Part shown: positions 1 through 5,308 of the stretch, piece by piece
How the letters are laid out: every line of letters starts with the position of its first letter
How positions within the stretch are numbered: position 1 is the stretch's first letter
Assembly (NCBI GenBank): GCA_007128995.1
Contig: SKWJ01000369.1
Span: 1-5,308, forward strand
From: Paracoccaceae bacterium
Lineage (GTDB): Bacteria; Pseudomonadota; Alphaproteobacteria; Rhodobacterales; Rhodobacteraceae
Reading direction: 5' to 3'
DNA: 5,308 nucleotides
Program-made: the position numbers and the translations under genes
The notes under the pieces: generated by a model
What the model saw: only the letters and a program-made list of their open reading frames with translations
Databases searched by the model: none
What the model was told of the DNA's origin: nothing

Positions 1-438
1 CGCAGCGACACGGAAGCGCATAACGTCATTCCCCAGCGGGTGGAACTGCGTGGCACGATCCGGACGCATGACGCCGCATTGCGAAAACTTGCAGAATCGC
101 GGCTCCAAGCCATCTGCACGGGAATTGCCGAGGCCCATGACACGACAGCGGAAATACAGTTTCTGCACGGCTATCCGGTAATGGTGAATCATGCCGCCGA
201 AACCGAAATTGCGCGCGAGGTGGCTCTTGCCGTGTCGGGGCGCTGTCTTGAGGCAGGCTACAACATGGGAGGCGAGGATTTCGCCTATATGCTTGAAGAA
301 CGGCCAGGTGCGTATATCGTGCTTGGGGCCGATGACGGCCCGGGTCTGCACCACCCGGAATATGATTTTAACGACGAAATCATTCCATTCGGGTGCAGCT
401 GGTTTGTCGGAATAGCTGAAGCCAGACTGCCCCGCTGA
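1..438 (+). CDS. M20-family amidohydrolase (aminoacylase/hippurate hydrolase-like), C-terminal part
   Basis: The reading frame is open from the first base and ends at TGA 436-438, giving 145 visible residues; the start lies left of the window, so this is about the last third of a family usually near 380-400 residues long. Seen: an NVIP motif followed by a V-E-L-R-G-T-I-R strand, typical where the small dimerisation domain ends in M20D enzymes; a HGYPVMVNH segment; GGEDFAYML (268-294); PGAYIVLG; and LHHPEYDFND. In related IAA-amino-acid hydrolases the His before x-Pro in the last motif is a metal ligand, which corresponds here to His at 349-351. The family hydrolyses amide bonds of N-acyl amino acids or similar conjugates in the cytoplasm with a dinuclear metal centre; the other ligands are outside the window. 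No signs of decay are visible. The gene points toward the TRAP transporter genes 283 nt downstream, so a shared substrate is possible. The exact substrate cannot be told from this fragment. Confidence 0.92.
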   Translation, partial: RSDTEAHNVIPQRVELRGTIRTHDAALRKLAESRLQAICTGIAEAHDTTAEIQFLHGYPVMVNHAAETEIAREVALAVSGRCLEAGYNMGGEDFAYMLEERPGAYIVLGADDGPGLHHPEYDFNDEIIPFGCSWFVGIAEARLPR

Positions 439-487
439 GGGGGAGCAAACCCTGATTTCAGTGCGCATCTTGCAAATTCTTCCAAGC

Positions 488-503
488 TTCAAACCGATTT
501 GAA
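488..503. promoter_or_regulatory. Perfect palindrome TTCAAA-N4-TTTGAA, operator candidate
   Basis: Six-base arms TTCAAA (488-493) and TTTGAA (498-503) are separated by CCGA. Size and symmetry fit a dimeric helix-turn-helix regulator site, but the regulator family is unknown and no regulator gene is in the window. As an AT-rich 6-bp stem it would make a weak RNA hairpin, so a DNA-level site is more likely than a terminator. Confidence 0.4.
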
Positions 504-504
504 T

Positions 505-537
505 CATGTTTCAAGCCAGTTGATTTATCGAAACATG
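505..537. repeat. Inverted repeat CATGTTTC-N17-GAAACATG
   Basis: Eight-base arms at 505-512 and 530-537 are perfect inverted copies with a 17-nt gap. The first seven bases (CATGTTT) recur directly at 551-557. Three occurrences within about 50 nt upstream of an operon look like spaced binding half-sites, though coincidence in AT-rich DNA remains possible. Confidence 0.4.
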
Positions 538-709
538 GATAGATTTACTTCATGTTTTCAGAAAGTTGAGCCAGTTTGCCTTGAAAGCTGGCATTCGGGG
601 TTGACTTCGGAGTTCAGGCGCAGTCCATTTACACTATGGAAATGAACGGCGATGTTCGGCACATATGCTATACCTTGGTTTGATGTGTCAGGTTCAACCG
701 CCGTCGAAC

Positions 710-716
710 AAGGAGG
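710..716 (+). promoter_or_regulatory. Strong ribosome binding site of the TAXI gene
   Basis: AAGGAGG lies 5 nt before ATG 722, a near-ideal Shine-Dalgarno. It fixes the start at 722 rather than at the in-frame ATG at 665, which has no comparable site and would put 19 residues in front of the signal peptide. Such a strong site fits the need for an abundant periplasmic binding protein. Confidence 0.9.
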
Positions 717-721
717 AAATC

Positions 722-1687
722 ATGAATAAACCAATTCTTGCAGGGTTTGCCGCAGCAGGCATGATGCTGGGTTCGACCGCTTTGGCACAGGACACCTTTA
801 TCTCGATCGGGACGGGAGGTGTGACCGGGGTCTATTATCCGGCGGGTGGTGCAATCTGTCGTCTGGTCAATCGTGATCGGGCAGAGCACGGCATTCGGTG
901 CGGTGTGGAATCGACAGGCGGATCGGTGTTCAACGTGAACGCAATTCGGTCAGGAGAGCTGGAATTCGGCGTGGCACAGTCTGACATCCAGTTCCATTCG
1001 TTCAATGGGAGCCAGCAGTTTGAAGAAGCTGGCGCTTTTGAAGGGCTTCGCGCGATCTTCTCGCTGCATCCTGAACCCTTCACTGTGGTTGCCCGCGCCG
1101 ATTCTGGCATCACCAGCTTCGAGGATCTGCGCGGCAAGCGGGTCAATATCGGCAATCCCGGTTCTGGTCAGCGCGCTACGATGGATGTTGTTCTCGAAGC
1201 CATGGGCTGGACCGTGGATGATTTCGCACAGACCAGCGAATTGCCTCCGGCAGAACAGTCGCTGGCAATGTGCGACAACAATGTAGACGCGATTGTTTAT
1301 ACAGTGGGTCACCCCTCGGGCGCGATCCAGGAAGCGACCACGGCCTGCGACACGGTTCTGGTGAATGTGGACAATGACGCGATCCGTCAGCTTGTCGAAG
1401 ACCGTGGATATTACCGGATGGCGACCATTCCGGGCGGAATGTATCGTGGAACATCCGATGATATCACGACGTTCGGTGTTGGGGCGACCTTTGTCAGTTC
1501 TGACGCTGTAAGCGAGGAAGTCGCCTATCAGGTCACTCGGGCCATTTTCGAAAACCTGGATCAGTTTCGCGCACTACACCCTGCGCTTGCAAATCTTGAC
1601 GCAACGGAAATGGTCAGCGACGGCCTGTCTGCCCCATTGCATCCGGGTGCCGAGCGGTATTTTCGTGAAGCAGGCATGATCGACTGA
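722..1687 (+). CDS. TAXI-family TRAP transporter solute-binding protein
   Basis: This 321-residue protein is the periplasmic receptor of a TRAP transporter; it captures a solute and hands it to the membrane permease encoded next. Residues 1-22 form a Sec signal peptide: short basic start (MNK), hydrophobic core, and ALA|QD cleavage after Ala22. The mature part opens with FISIGTGGVTGVYYPAGGAI (residues 26-45), the hallmark start of TAXI proteins, followed by ESTGGSVFNVNAIRSGELEF, the DLRGKRVNIGNPGSG segment (135-149), and a C-terminal helical region ending LHPGAERYFREAG. Length is normal for the family. Four cysteines (46, 60, 184, 209) remain in the mature chain and could form two disulfides, which is inference. 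Family members characterised elsewhere bind glutamate or other organic acids; the ligand here is not readable. The gene is followed after 83 nt by the permease in the same direction. A lipobox is absent, so it should be a free periplasmic protein. Confidence 0.95.
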   Translation: MNKPILAGFAAAGMMLGSTALAQDTFISIGTGGVTGVYYPAGGAICRLVNRDRAEHGIRCGVESTGGSVFNVNAIRSGELEFGVAQSDIQFHSFNGSQQFEEAGAFEGLRAIFSLHPEPFTVVARADSGITSFEDLRGKRVNIGNPGSGQRATMDVVLEAMGWTVDDFAQTSELPPAEQSLAMCDNNVDAIVYTVGHPSGAIQEATTACDTVLVNVDNDAIRQLVEDRGYYRMATIPGGMYRGTSDDITTFGVGATFVSSDAVSEEVAYQVTRAIFENLDQFRALHPALANLDATEMVSDGLSAPLHPGAERYFREAGMID

Positions 1688-1701
1688 GAGCAAACGATAC
1701 A

Positions 1702-1731
1702 TTATGCGGCGCAGCTGGCTGCGCCGCATAA
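1702..1731 (+). promoter_or_regulatory. Strong intercistronic hairpin, no U-tract
   Basis: Arms TTATGCGGCGCAG (1702-1714) and CTGCGCCGCATAA (1719-1731) pair perfectly over 13 bp around the loop CTGG. The next bases are CCCCCGC rather than a run of T, so this is not a standard intrinsic terminator. It begins 14 nt after the TAXI stop codon. In binding protein/permease operons such hairpins often protect the 3' end of the upstream message or allow partial termination, giving more binding protein than permease. That role is inferred here from position and structure. Confidence 0.75.
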
Positions 1732-1734
1732 CCC

Positions 1735-1750
1735 CCGCATGCATATGCGG
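1735..1750 (+). repeat. Second small hairpin CCGCAT-GCAT-ATGCGG
   Basis: Six-base arms (1735-1740 and 1745-1750) flank the loop GCAT, only 3 nt after the larger hairpin. ATGCGG repeats the core of the first hairpin's left arm, so the right arm of the first (CCGCAT at 1724-1729) could alternatively pair with 1745-1750. It ends 20 nt before the GTG at 1771 and could influence permease translation. Confidence 0.45.
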
Positions 1751-1770
1751 CAGAATTCTCGGAAGCATCA

Positions 1771-4431
1771 GTGTTGGGGGATAGCCAGGTGACATCTGCG
1801 CAAACGCCTGAAGGACGGCAGTTTTCTGATCAGGAATTGCAGGATCTGGTCGCCAGCACTGATTCCGGCGGACGCAATCCAGAGAATCGCGTAATCGCCC
1901 TGCTGATCGCGGTCACTGCGTTCTCTTGGTCCGCATTTCAGATCTGGATCGCGGATCTTCAGTTCCAGTGGGCGCAGCATATTCCTTTTGCACGGATCAT
2001 CGGGTCGGACATGACGCGGCCCATGCATCTGGCATTTGCCTTGTTTCTGGCGTTTCTTGTCTATCCGGCATTCAAATCATCGCCGCGCCGCTACATTCCC
2101 TGGTATGACTGGATCCTTGCCTTGCTCGCGACCGGCTGCGCACTCTATGTATTTTGGTTCTCGCGGGAATTGTCGGCAACAGCGCGGTCAGGCCTGCCGA
2201 CACAATCACAGATTGTCGTGGGATCTATCGGGCTTTTGCTGCTTCTCGAAGCGTCTCGCAGGGCACTGGGGCCGGCGCTGACCATTGTTGGTGGTCTGTT
2301 TCTCGCTTATAGCTATTTTGGACGGGGCTGGCTTATCCCTGACCTTATTGCCCATGAAGGGCGCAGCTTCACTGGAATCATCAACACGCAATGGCTTTCG
2401 ACCGAAGGCGTTTTCGGAATCCCTCTTGGCGTATCTACAGCCTTTGTGTTTCTGTTTGTCCTGTTCGGTGCGCTGCTGGACAAGGCTGGAGCGGGCAATT
2501 ATTTCATAAAGATGGCCTTTGCAGGGCTTGGGCACCTGCGGGGTGGGCCTGCCAAGGCAGCGGTCGTGGGATCTGCCGCGACCGGTCTTATTTCCGGCTC
2601 TTCCATTGCCAATGTGGTCACGACAGGAACGTTCACGATACCATTGATGAAGCGGGTTGGGTTTTCTGCTGAAAAGGCAGGAGCCGTAGAAGTCTCAAGT
2701 TCCGTCAATGGCCAGATCATGCCGCCGGTGATGGGGGCGGCGGCTTTTCTGATGGTCGAATTTGTTGGCATTTCATACCTTGAGGTCATCAAGCACGCAT
2801 TCATTCCGGCGGTCATTTCCTATATCGCGCTTGTTTATATTGTCCATCTTGAAGCGCTGAAAAGCGGGTTCCCGGCGCTTGGCCAGGGTGCAAGCCTGCT
2901 GACGATGTTCATCAAGACGGCAATTGGTTTTGTGGTTGCAGGCGCAGGGTTCTACGGCGTGATCGCAGCCGTCGAATTCGTACAGAATGTCGCTCCGGCG
3001 ATATCGACCTCGATCATCCTTGTCGCCTTGCTGGCCTCATATCTTGGTTGTCTCTATGTGTCAGCTAAACGTCCAGATCTTGAACTCGACAATCCTAATG
3101 ACAAGAATATCAAGCTGCCTGTCATGCGCGAGGTGTTCCCGACCGGGCTGCATTACCTGCTGCCGATTTTGGTGCTTGTTTGGTTCTTGATGGTCGAGCG
3201 GCAGTCGCCTGCAAAATCCGCTTATTTCGCAGTGATGACGATGCTGTTCATCATTCTGACACAGCGTCCGATCAAGTCGCTCTTGCGCGGAGAGGGGAGC
3301 TTCCTGACCGAATTGCGCGGCGGGTTGAATGATCTCCTTGAGGGGATGATATCCGGTGCGCGCAACATGATCGGTATCGCGGTTGCTACCGGCGCTGCGG
3401 GGGTTATCGTAGCGACCGTAACACGAACGCCAATCGGGACCGAGCTGGCGGGCCTTGTGGAGATGCTTGCCCTTGGCAACCTCTTTCTGATGTTGGTCCT
3501 TGTTGGCTTGTTTTCTCTTGTGCTTGGACTGGGGCTTCCGACGACAGCGAATTATATCGTTGTTTCTTCGCTGATGGCGACGGTCGTGGTCAGCCTTGGG
3601 GCGCAGGAAGGCTTGATCGTGCCGCTGATTGCCGCGCATCTCTTCGTGTTCTATTTCGGGCTCATGGCGGATGTCACGCCCCCCGTCGGCCTTGCCAGTT
3701 TCGCGGCTTCGGCCGTTTCGGGCGGCGATCCTATCAAAACCGGGTTTCAGGCGTTCTTCTATTCTCTGCGCACTTTGGCCCTGCCATTCCTGTTTATCTA
3801 CAATCCGACACTTATCCTTTATGGCGTCGATCTCGGGACGGCCGCAGGGCTGGCGCAAGCTGCCTTCATCTTCGTGATCGCGACATTCGCGATGCTTTTG
3901 TTTGCCGCAGCAACACAGGGTTACTTTCTTGCAAGATCGCGCTTCTATGAAAGTGCTGCGCTACTGCTTGTTGCCTTTACGCTATTTGTCCCGAATTTCT
4001 GGCTGGACCGTGTACAGCCAGAGTTCGAGCGCGTGGCGGGGCTTCAGTTTGAAGAAATCGTGCAGGCGGCAGAGCCGGGACAGCAGTTGCGCTTTGAAGT
4101 CGTCGGACCAGATTTCAACACTGGTCAGGAGCGCAGCCTGACGCTGGTCCTGAACATAGGCGAGGGTGCAGCCGCCGCGAGGGTCGCCGATACCGGCCTG
4201 TTCCTGATGCCAGATGCGGACCGGATGATGATGGAAGAGCCGATGTTTGGATCTCCCTTCCAGAATGCGCTGAGCGATTTCGATTTCTATGCCAGTGATC
4301 CGGTTGAACTCACCGCTGTGTTGCGGCCAGCGGATCGGTTGCCAGAGCAGGTATTCTACATTCCCGCCTTGCTTCTTCTGCTTGCCGTTATCTTGCTACA
4401 GCGCCGGCGACAGACAGAACCCGCCTTCTGA
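1771..4431 (+). CDS. Fused TRAP transporter permease (DctQ-DctM fusion with DUF3394 tail)
   Basis: An 886-residue inner-membrane protein that imports the solute delivered by the TAXI receptor, driven by an ion gradient. Residues about 41-183 hold four to five hydrophobic segments (41-60, 84-100, 112-130, 148-160, 168-183) corresponding to the small Q-type part. About 205-690 is the large DctM part, with SAATGLISGSSIANVVTTGT (268-287), SSSVNGQIMPPVMGAAAF (309-326), and LGLGLPTTANYIVVSSLMA (585-603), family signatures of the transport core. Residues about 690-880 match the DUF3394 type: two membrane segments, a soluble stretch (745-860), then YIPALLLLLAVILLQRRR as last membrane anchor. The length is normal for 4TM/12TM fusions. 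The first in-frame ATG encodes residue 81, after the first membrane segment, so a GTG start is required: 1771 (GGAAG 5 nt upstream) or 1789 (GGGGGA 7 nt upstream, giving MTSAQTP and 880 residues). The second has the better spacing, so the start is uncertain by six codons. Confidence 0.94.
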   Translation: MLGDSQVTSAQTPEGRQFSDQELQDLVASTDSGGRNPENRVIALLIAVTAFSWSAFQIWIADLQFQWAQHIPFARIIGSDMTRPMHLAFALFLAFLVYPAFKSSPRRYIPWYDWILALLATGCALYVFWFSRELSATARSGLPTQSQIVVGSIGLLLLLEASRRALGPALTIVGGLFLAYSYFGRGWLIPDLIAHEGRSFTGIINTQWLSTEGVFGIPLGVSTAFVFLFVLFGALLDKAGAGNYFIKMAFAGLGHLRGGPAKAAVVGSAATGLISGSSIANVVTTGTFTIPLMKRVGFSAEKAGAVEVSSSVNGQIMPPVMGAAAFLMVEFVGISYLEVIKHAFIPAVISYIALVYIVHLEALKSGFPALGQGASLLTMFIKTAIGFVVAGAGFYGVIAAVEFVQNVAPAISTSIILVALLASYLGCLYVSAKRPDLELDNPNDKNIKLPVMREVFPTGLHYLLPILVLVWFLMVERQSPAKSAYFAVMTMLFIILTQRPIKSLLRGEGSFLTELRGGLNDLLEGMISGARNMIGIAVATGAAGVIVATVTRTPIGTELAGLVEMLALGNLFLMLVLVGLFSLVLGLGLPTTANYIVVSSLMATVVVSLGAQEGLIVPLIAAHLFVFYFGLMADVTPPVGLASFAASAVSGGDPIKTGFQAFFYSLRTLALPFLFIYNPTLILYGVDLGTAAGLAQAAFIFVIATFAMLLFAAATQGYFLARSRFYESAALLLVAFTLFVPNFWLDRVQPEFERVAGLQFEEIVQAAEPGQQLRFEVVGPDFNTGQERSLTLVLNIGEGAAAARVADTGLFLMPDADRMMMEEPMFGSPFQNALSDFDFYASDPVELTAVLRPADRLPEQVFYIPALLLLLAVILLQRRRQTEPAF

Positions 4432-4485
4432 TCGGTGATCCTTCGCATCAGGGGTGCCGCCTCAGAGGGTGATGCGCATGATTGT
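4432..4485. repeat. Convergent spacer with CGCATCA/TGATGCG inverted repeats
   Basis: This 54-nt gap separates two convergent genes. CGCATCA (4444-4450) and TGATGCG (4470-4476) form a 7-bp stem with a 19-nt loop. The right arm, extended to GGTGATGCGCA (4468-4478), also pairs perfectly over 11 bp with TGCGCATCACC (4517-4527), inside the end of the reductase gene. Neither structure is followed by a T-run on either strand, so a bidirectional terminator is possible but not demonstrated. Confidence 0.4.
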
Positions 4486-5308
4486 CTAGAAAACAGAATG
4501 CGCGCCAAGATCAACCTGCGCATCACCACGCAACATAGCTTCGTAATGCGCGCGTAAAGTATCGCTGCCAAAGGCAGGGGTGGCGCTTTCATCATAGCGT
4601 CCCGCGGTTTCGTTCCAGACCAGCATCGACTCGGTCGCGTAATATCTTCCGATCTTCGCAAGCTCGGCCTTTGTCGCAAGGGCTGGGCTGATACGGCCCA
4701 AAGTGGACAGGGTTGAGATGATCGCATCCATGACCCCAATTGGTACATGCCGGAAGCGGGCAGGTTTATTCAACAGCTCAAAGAGCAACGCGCCTTGTGC
4801 ACGTGGGGTTAGGGCAGGACCCGGGCCGCCAATGGGCAGAATCTGCCTCCAACGCTCTTGCAGGGTCAGACAGTCCACAATGTAGCGCGCCAGATCACGA
4901 TCGCTGATCGGGCAACATGCAGTCAGCGTGCCATCCCCAAACAAAAGAAATGGTTTGCCTTCCTGAACCCTTCGGACCTGCCCCGAGAGCGATTTAAAAA
5001 ACGCAGTTGGTCGAACAATCGACCAGCAGATATCGGAGCGGCGCAATTCTGCCTCGAAGGCCAGTTTGGCGCGCTGAAACTCCAGCAACGGCTTTTGCAC
5101 GCAGATCGCGGAAAGCAGCACAAACCTGTCAATACCCGCTACCAGCGCAGCCTTCAGGGCGCGGCTATGTGCCAGATAATCAACGGCCCATGCGTCACTG
5201 GGGATACCGCTACGGGATGTCATGCAACTGATCACAGCATCGGCCTGCACCGAGGCGAACGCCCGTTCCACGCCCTTGTCATCTGAAAAATCAATCTCGA
5301 TCTTGCGA
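4486..5308 (-). CDS. bciA: Divinyl (proto)chlorophyllide a 8-vinyl-reductase, BciA type, 5' end cut
   Basis: The frame on the minus strand is open from the right edge to stop TAG (4486-4488), giving about 273 visible residues without a start. The GTG at 5269-5271 is internal: the frame continues upstream as KIEIDFSDDKG, so the N-terminal Rossmann glycine motif lies outside the window. Seen: DAVISCMTSRSG, then FVLLSAICVQKPLLEFQRAK (about 5122-5063), IVRPTAFFKSLSGQ, KPFLLFGDGTL, PISDRDLARYI, ILPIGGPGPALTP, and KIGRYYATESML, a motif series I recognise as BciA. Known for the family: an atypical short-chain reductase using NADPH to reduce the C8 vinyl group of divinyl (proto)chlorophyllide to ethyl during (bacterio)chlorophyll a synthesis. 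The classical SDR Tyr-x-x-x-Lys pair is not evident, as expected for this atypical group. The gene is convergent with the TRAP operon and no other pigment gene is visible. A general NmrA-like NAD(P)-binding protein is the alternative, but the motif match is too extensive to favour it. Confidence 0.9.
   Translation of the reverse strand, partial: RKIEIDFSDDKGVERAFASVQADAVISCMTSRSGIPSDAWAVDYLAHSRALKAALVAGIDRFVLLSAICVQKPLLEFQRAKLAFEAELRRSDICWSIVRPTAFFKSLSGQVRRVQEGKPFLLFGDGTLTACCPISDRDLARYIVDCLTLQERWRQILPIGGPGPALTPRAQGALLFELLNKPARFRHVPIGVMDAIISTLSTLGRISPALATKAELAKIGRYYATESMLVWNETAGRYDESATPAFGSDTLRAHYEAMLRGDAQVDLGAHSVF

Larger units (their letters stand above)
439..721. promoter_or_regulatory. Non-coding leader of the TRAP operon with palindromes
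   Basis: This 283-nt spacer has no credible gene and is visibly more AT-rich than its flanks. It contains a perfect palindrome at 488-503, a CATGTTTC/GAAACATG inverted pair at 505-537 with a further partial copy at 551-557, a repeated AGCCAGTT at 514-521 and 569-576, and an imperfect hairpin at 570-592 (GCCAG/CTGGC arms). TTGACT at 601-606 resembles a -35 element, but the hexamers 17-18 nt downstream (TCCATT or CCATTT) are poor -10 matches, so no promoter is assigned with certainty. No U-tract terminator is visible after the amidohydrolase stop, so read-through from upstream is not excluded. The length and the palindromes suggest that the transporter genes have their own regulated promoter here. 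Confidence 0.5.

Noticed and set aside
601..637. Sigma-70 promoter with TTGACT at 601-606
   Set aside because: The -35 match is good, but correctly spaced -10 hexamers are poor and TACACT (630-635) is 23 nt away. It is left as a possibility within the leader entry only.
681..699. TGA-N4-TCA and GGTT-C-AACC mini-palindromes just before the TAXI ribosome binding site
   Set aside because: The arms are only 3-4 bases and expected by chance; they do not form a convincing larger operator.
665..721. Upstream in-frame ATG giving a longer TAXI protein
   Set aside because: There is no good Shine-Dalgarno before it, and the extension would bury the signal peptide; AAGGAGG before 722 decides the start.
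1702..1731. Rho-independent terminator after the TAXI gene
   Set aside because: The stem is strong but is followed by C-rich sequence instead of a T-run, so I call it an intercistronic hairpin instead.
3061..3858. A 265-codon minus-strand open frame inside the permease gene
   Set aside because: It is fully antisense to the conserved DctM core, its translation is rich in Arg, His, Gln and Lys without recognisable motifs, and the plus-strand protein is a clear family match. It is a shadow frame.
5269..5271. GTG as the true start of the reductase gene
   Set aside because: The frame stays open to the window edge with sensible protein sequence, and starting here would delete the cofactor-binding N-terminus.
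4858..5286. A 142-codon plus-strand open frame opposite bciA
   Set aside because: It overlaps the conserved core of the reductase in antisense, shows no domain, and has no convincing ribosome binding site.

Overview
The window looks like a chromosomal stretch from a bacteriochlorophyll-making alphaproteobacterium, most plausibly Rhodobacteraceae (a purple or aerobic anoxygenic phototroph). This rests on a clear BciA-type 8-vinyl reductase gene at the right end, a TAXI-type TRAP transporter of the kind abundant in that group, moderately high GC, and GTG starts. Genus and species cannot be read from the sequence.

Layout: (1) 1-438, + strand: the C-terminal part of an M20-family amidohydrolase/aminoacylase, cut by the left edge. 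(2) 439-721: a 283-nt non-coding, AT-richer spacer with several short palindromes and a strong Shine-Dalgarno just before the next gene; it probably holds the promoter and operator of the transporter operon. (3) 722-1687, +: TAXI-family TRAP solute-binding protein with a Sec signal peptide. (4) 1688-1770: an intercistronic spacer with a strong 13-bp hairpin lacking a U-tract and a second small hairpin. (5) 1771-4431, +: a fused TRAP permease with both the small (DctQ-like) and large (DctM) subunits in one chain, plus a C-terminal DUF3394-type domain. (6) 4432-4485: a short convergent spacer with inverted repeats. (7) 4486-5308, - strand: a bciA-like 8-vinyl reductase gene, cut at its 5' end by the right edge.

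Genes 3 and 5 together make a complete TAXI-TRAP transporter: the periplasmic protein captures an organic (probably carboxylate-bearing) solute and the fused permease imports it with an ion gradient. The co-directional M20 amidohydrolase upstream suggests, but does not prove, that the imported solute is an N-acylated amino acid or a similar amide hydrolysed in the cytoplasm. bciA is convergent and belongs to bacteriochlorophyll synthesis, so it is probably unrelated to the transporter.

I found no CRISPR array, mobile element, tRNA or rRNA, and no clearly undescribed system. The points most worth a second look are the DUF3394 tail, which appears PDZ-like but diverged, the hairpin between binding protein and permease, and the palindrome-rich operon leader.
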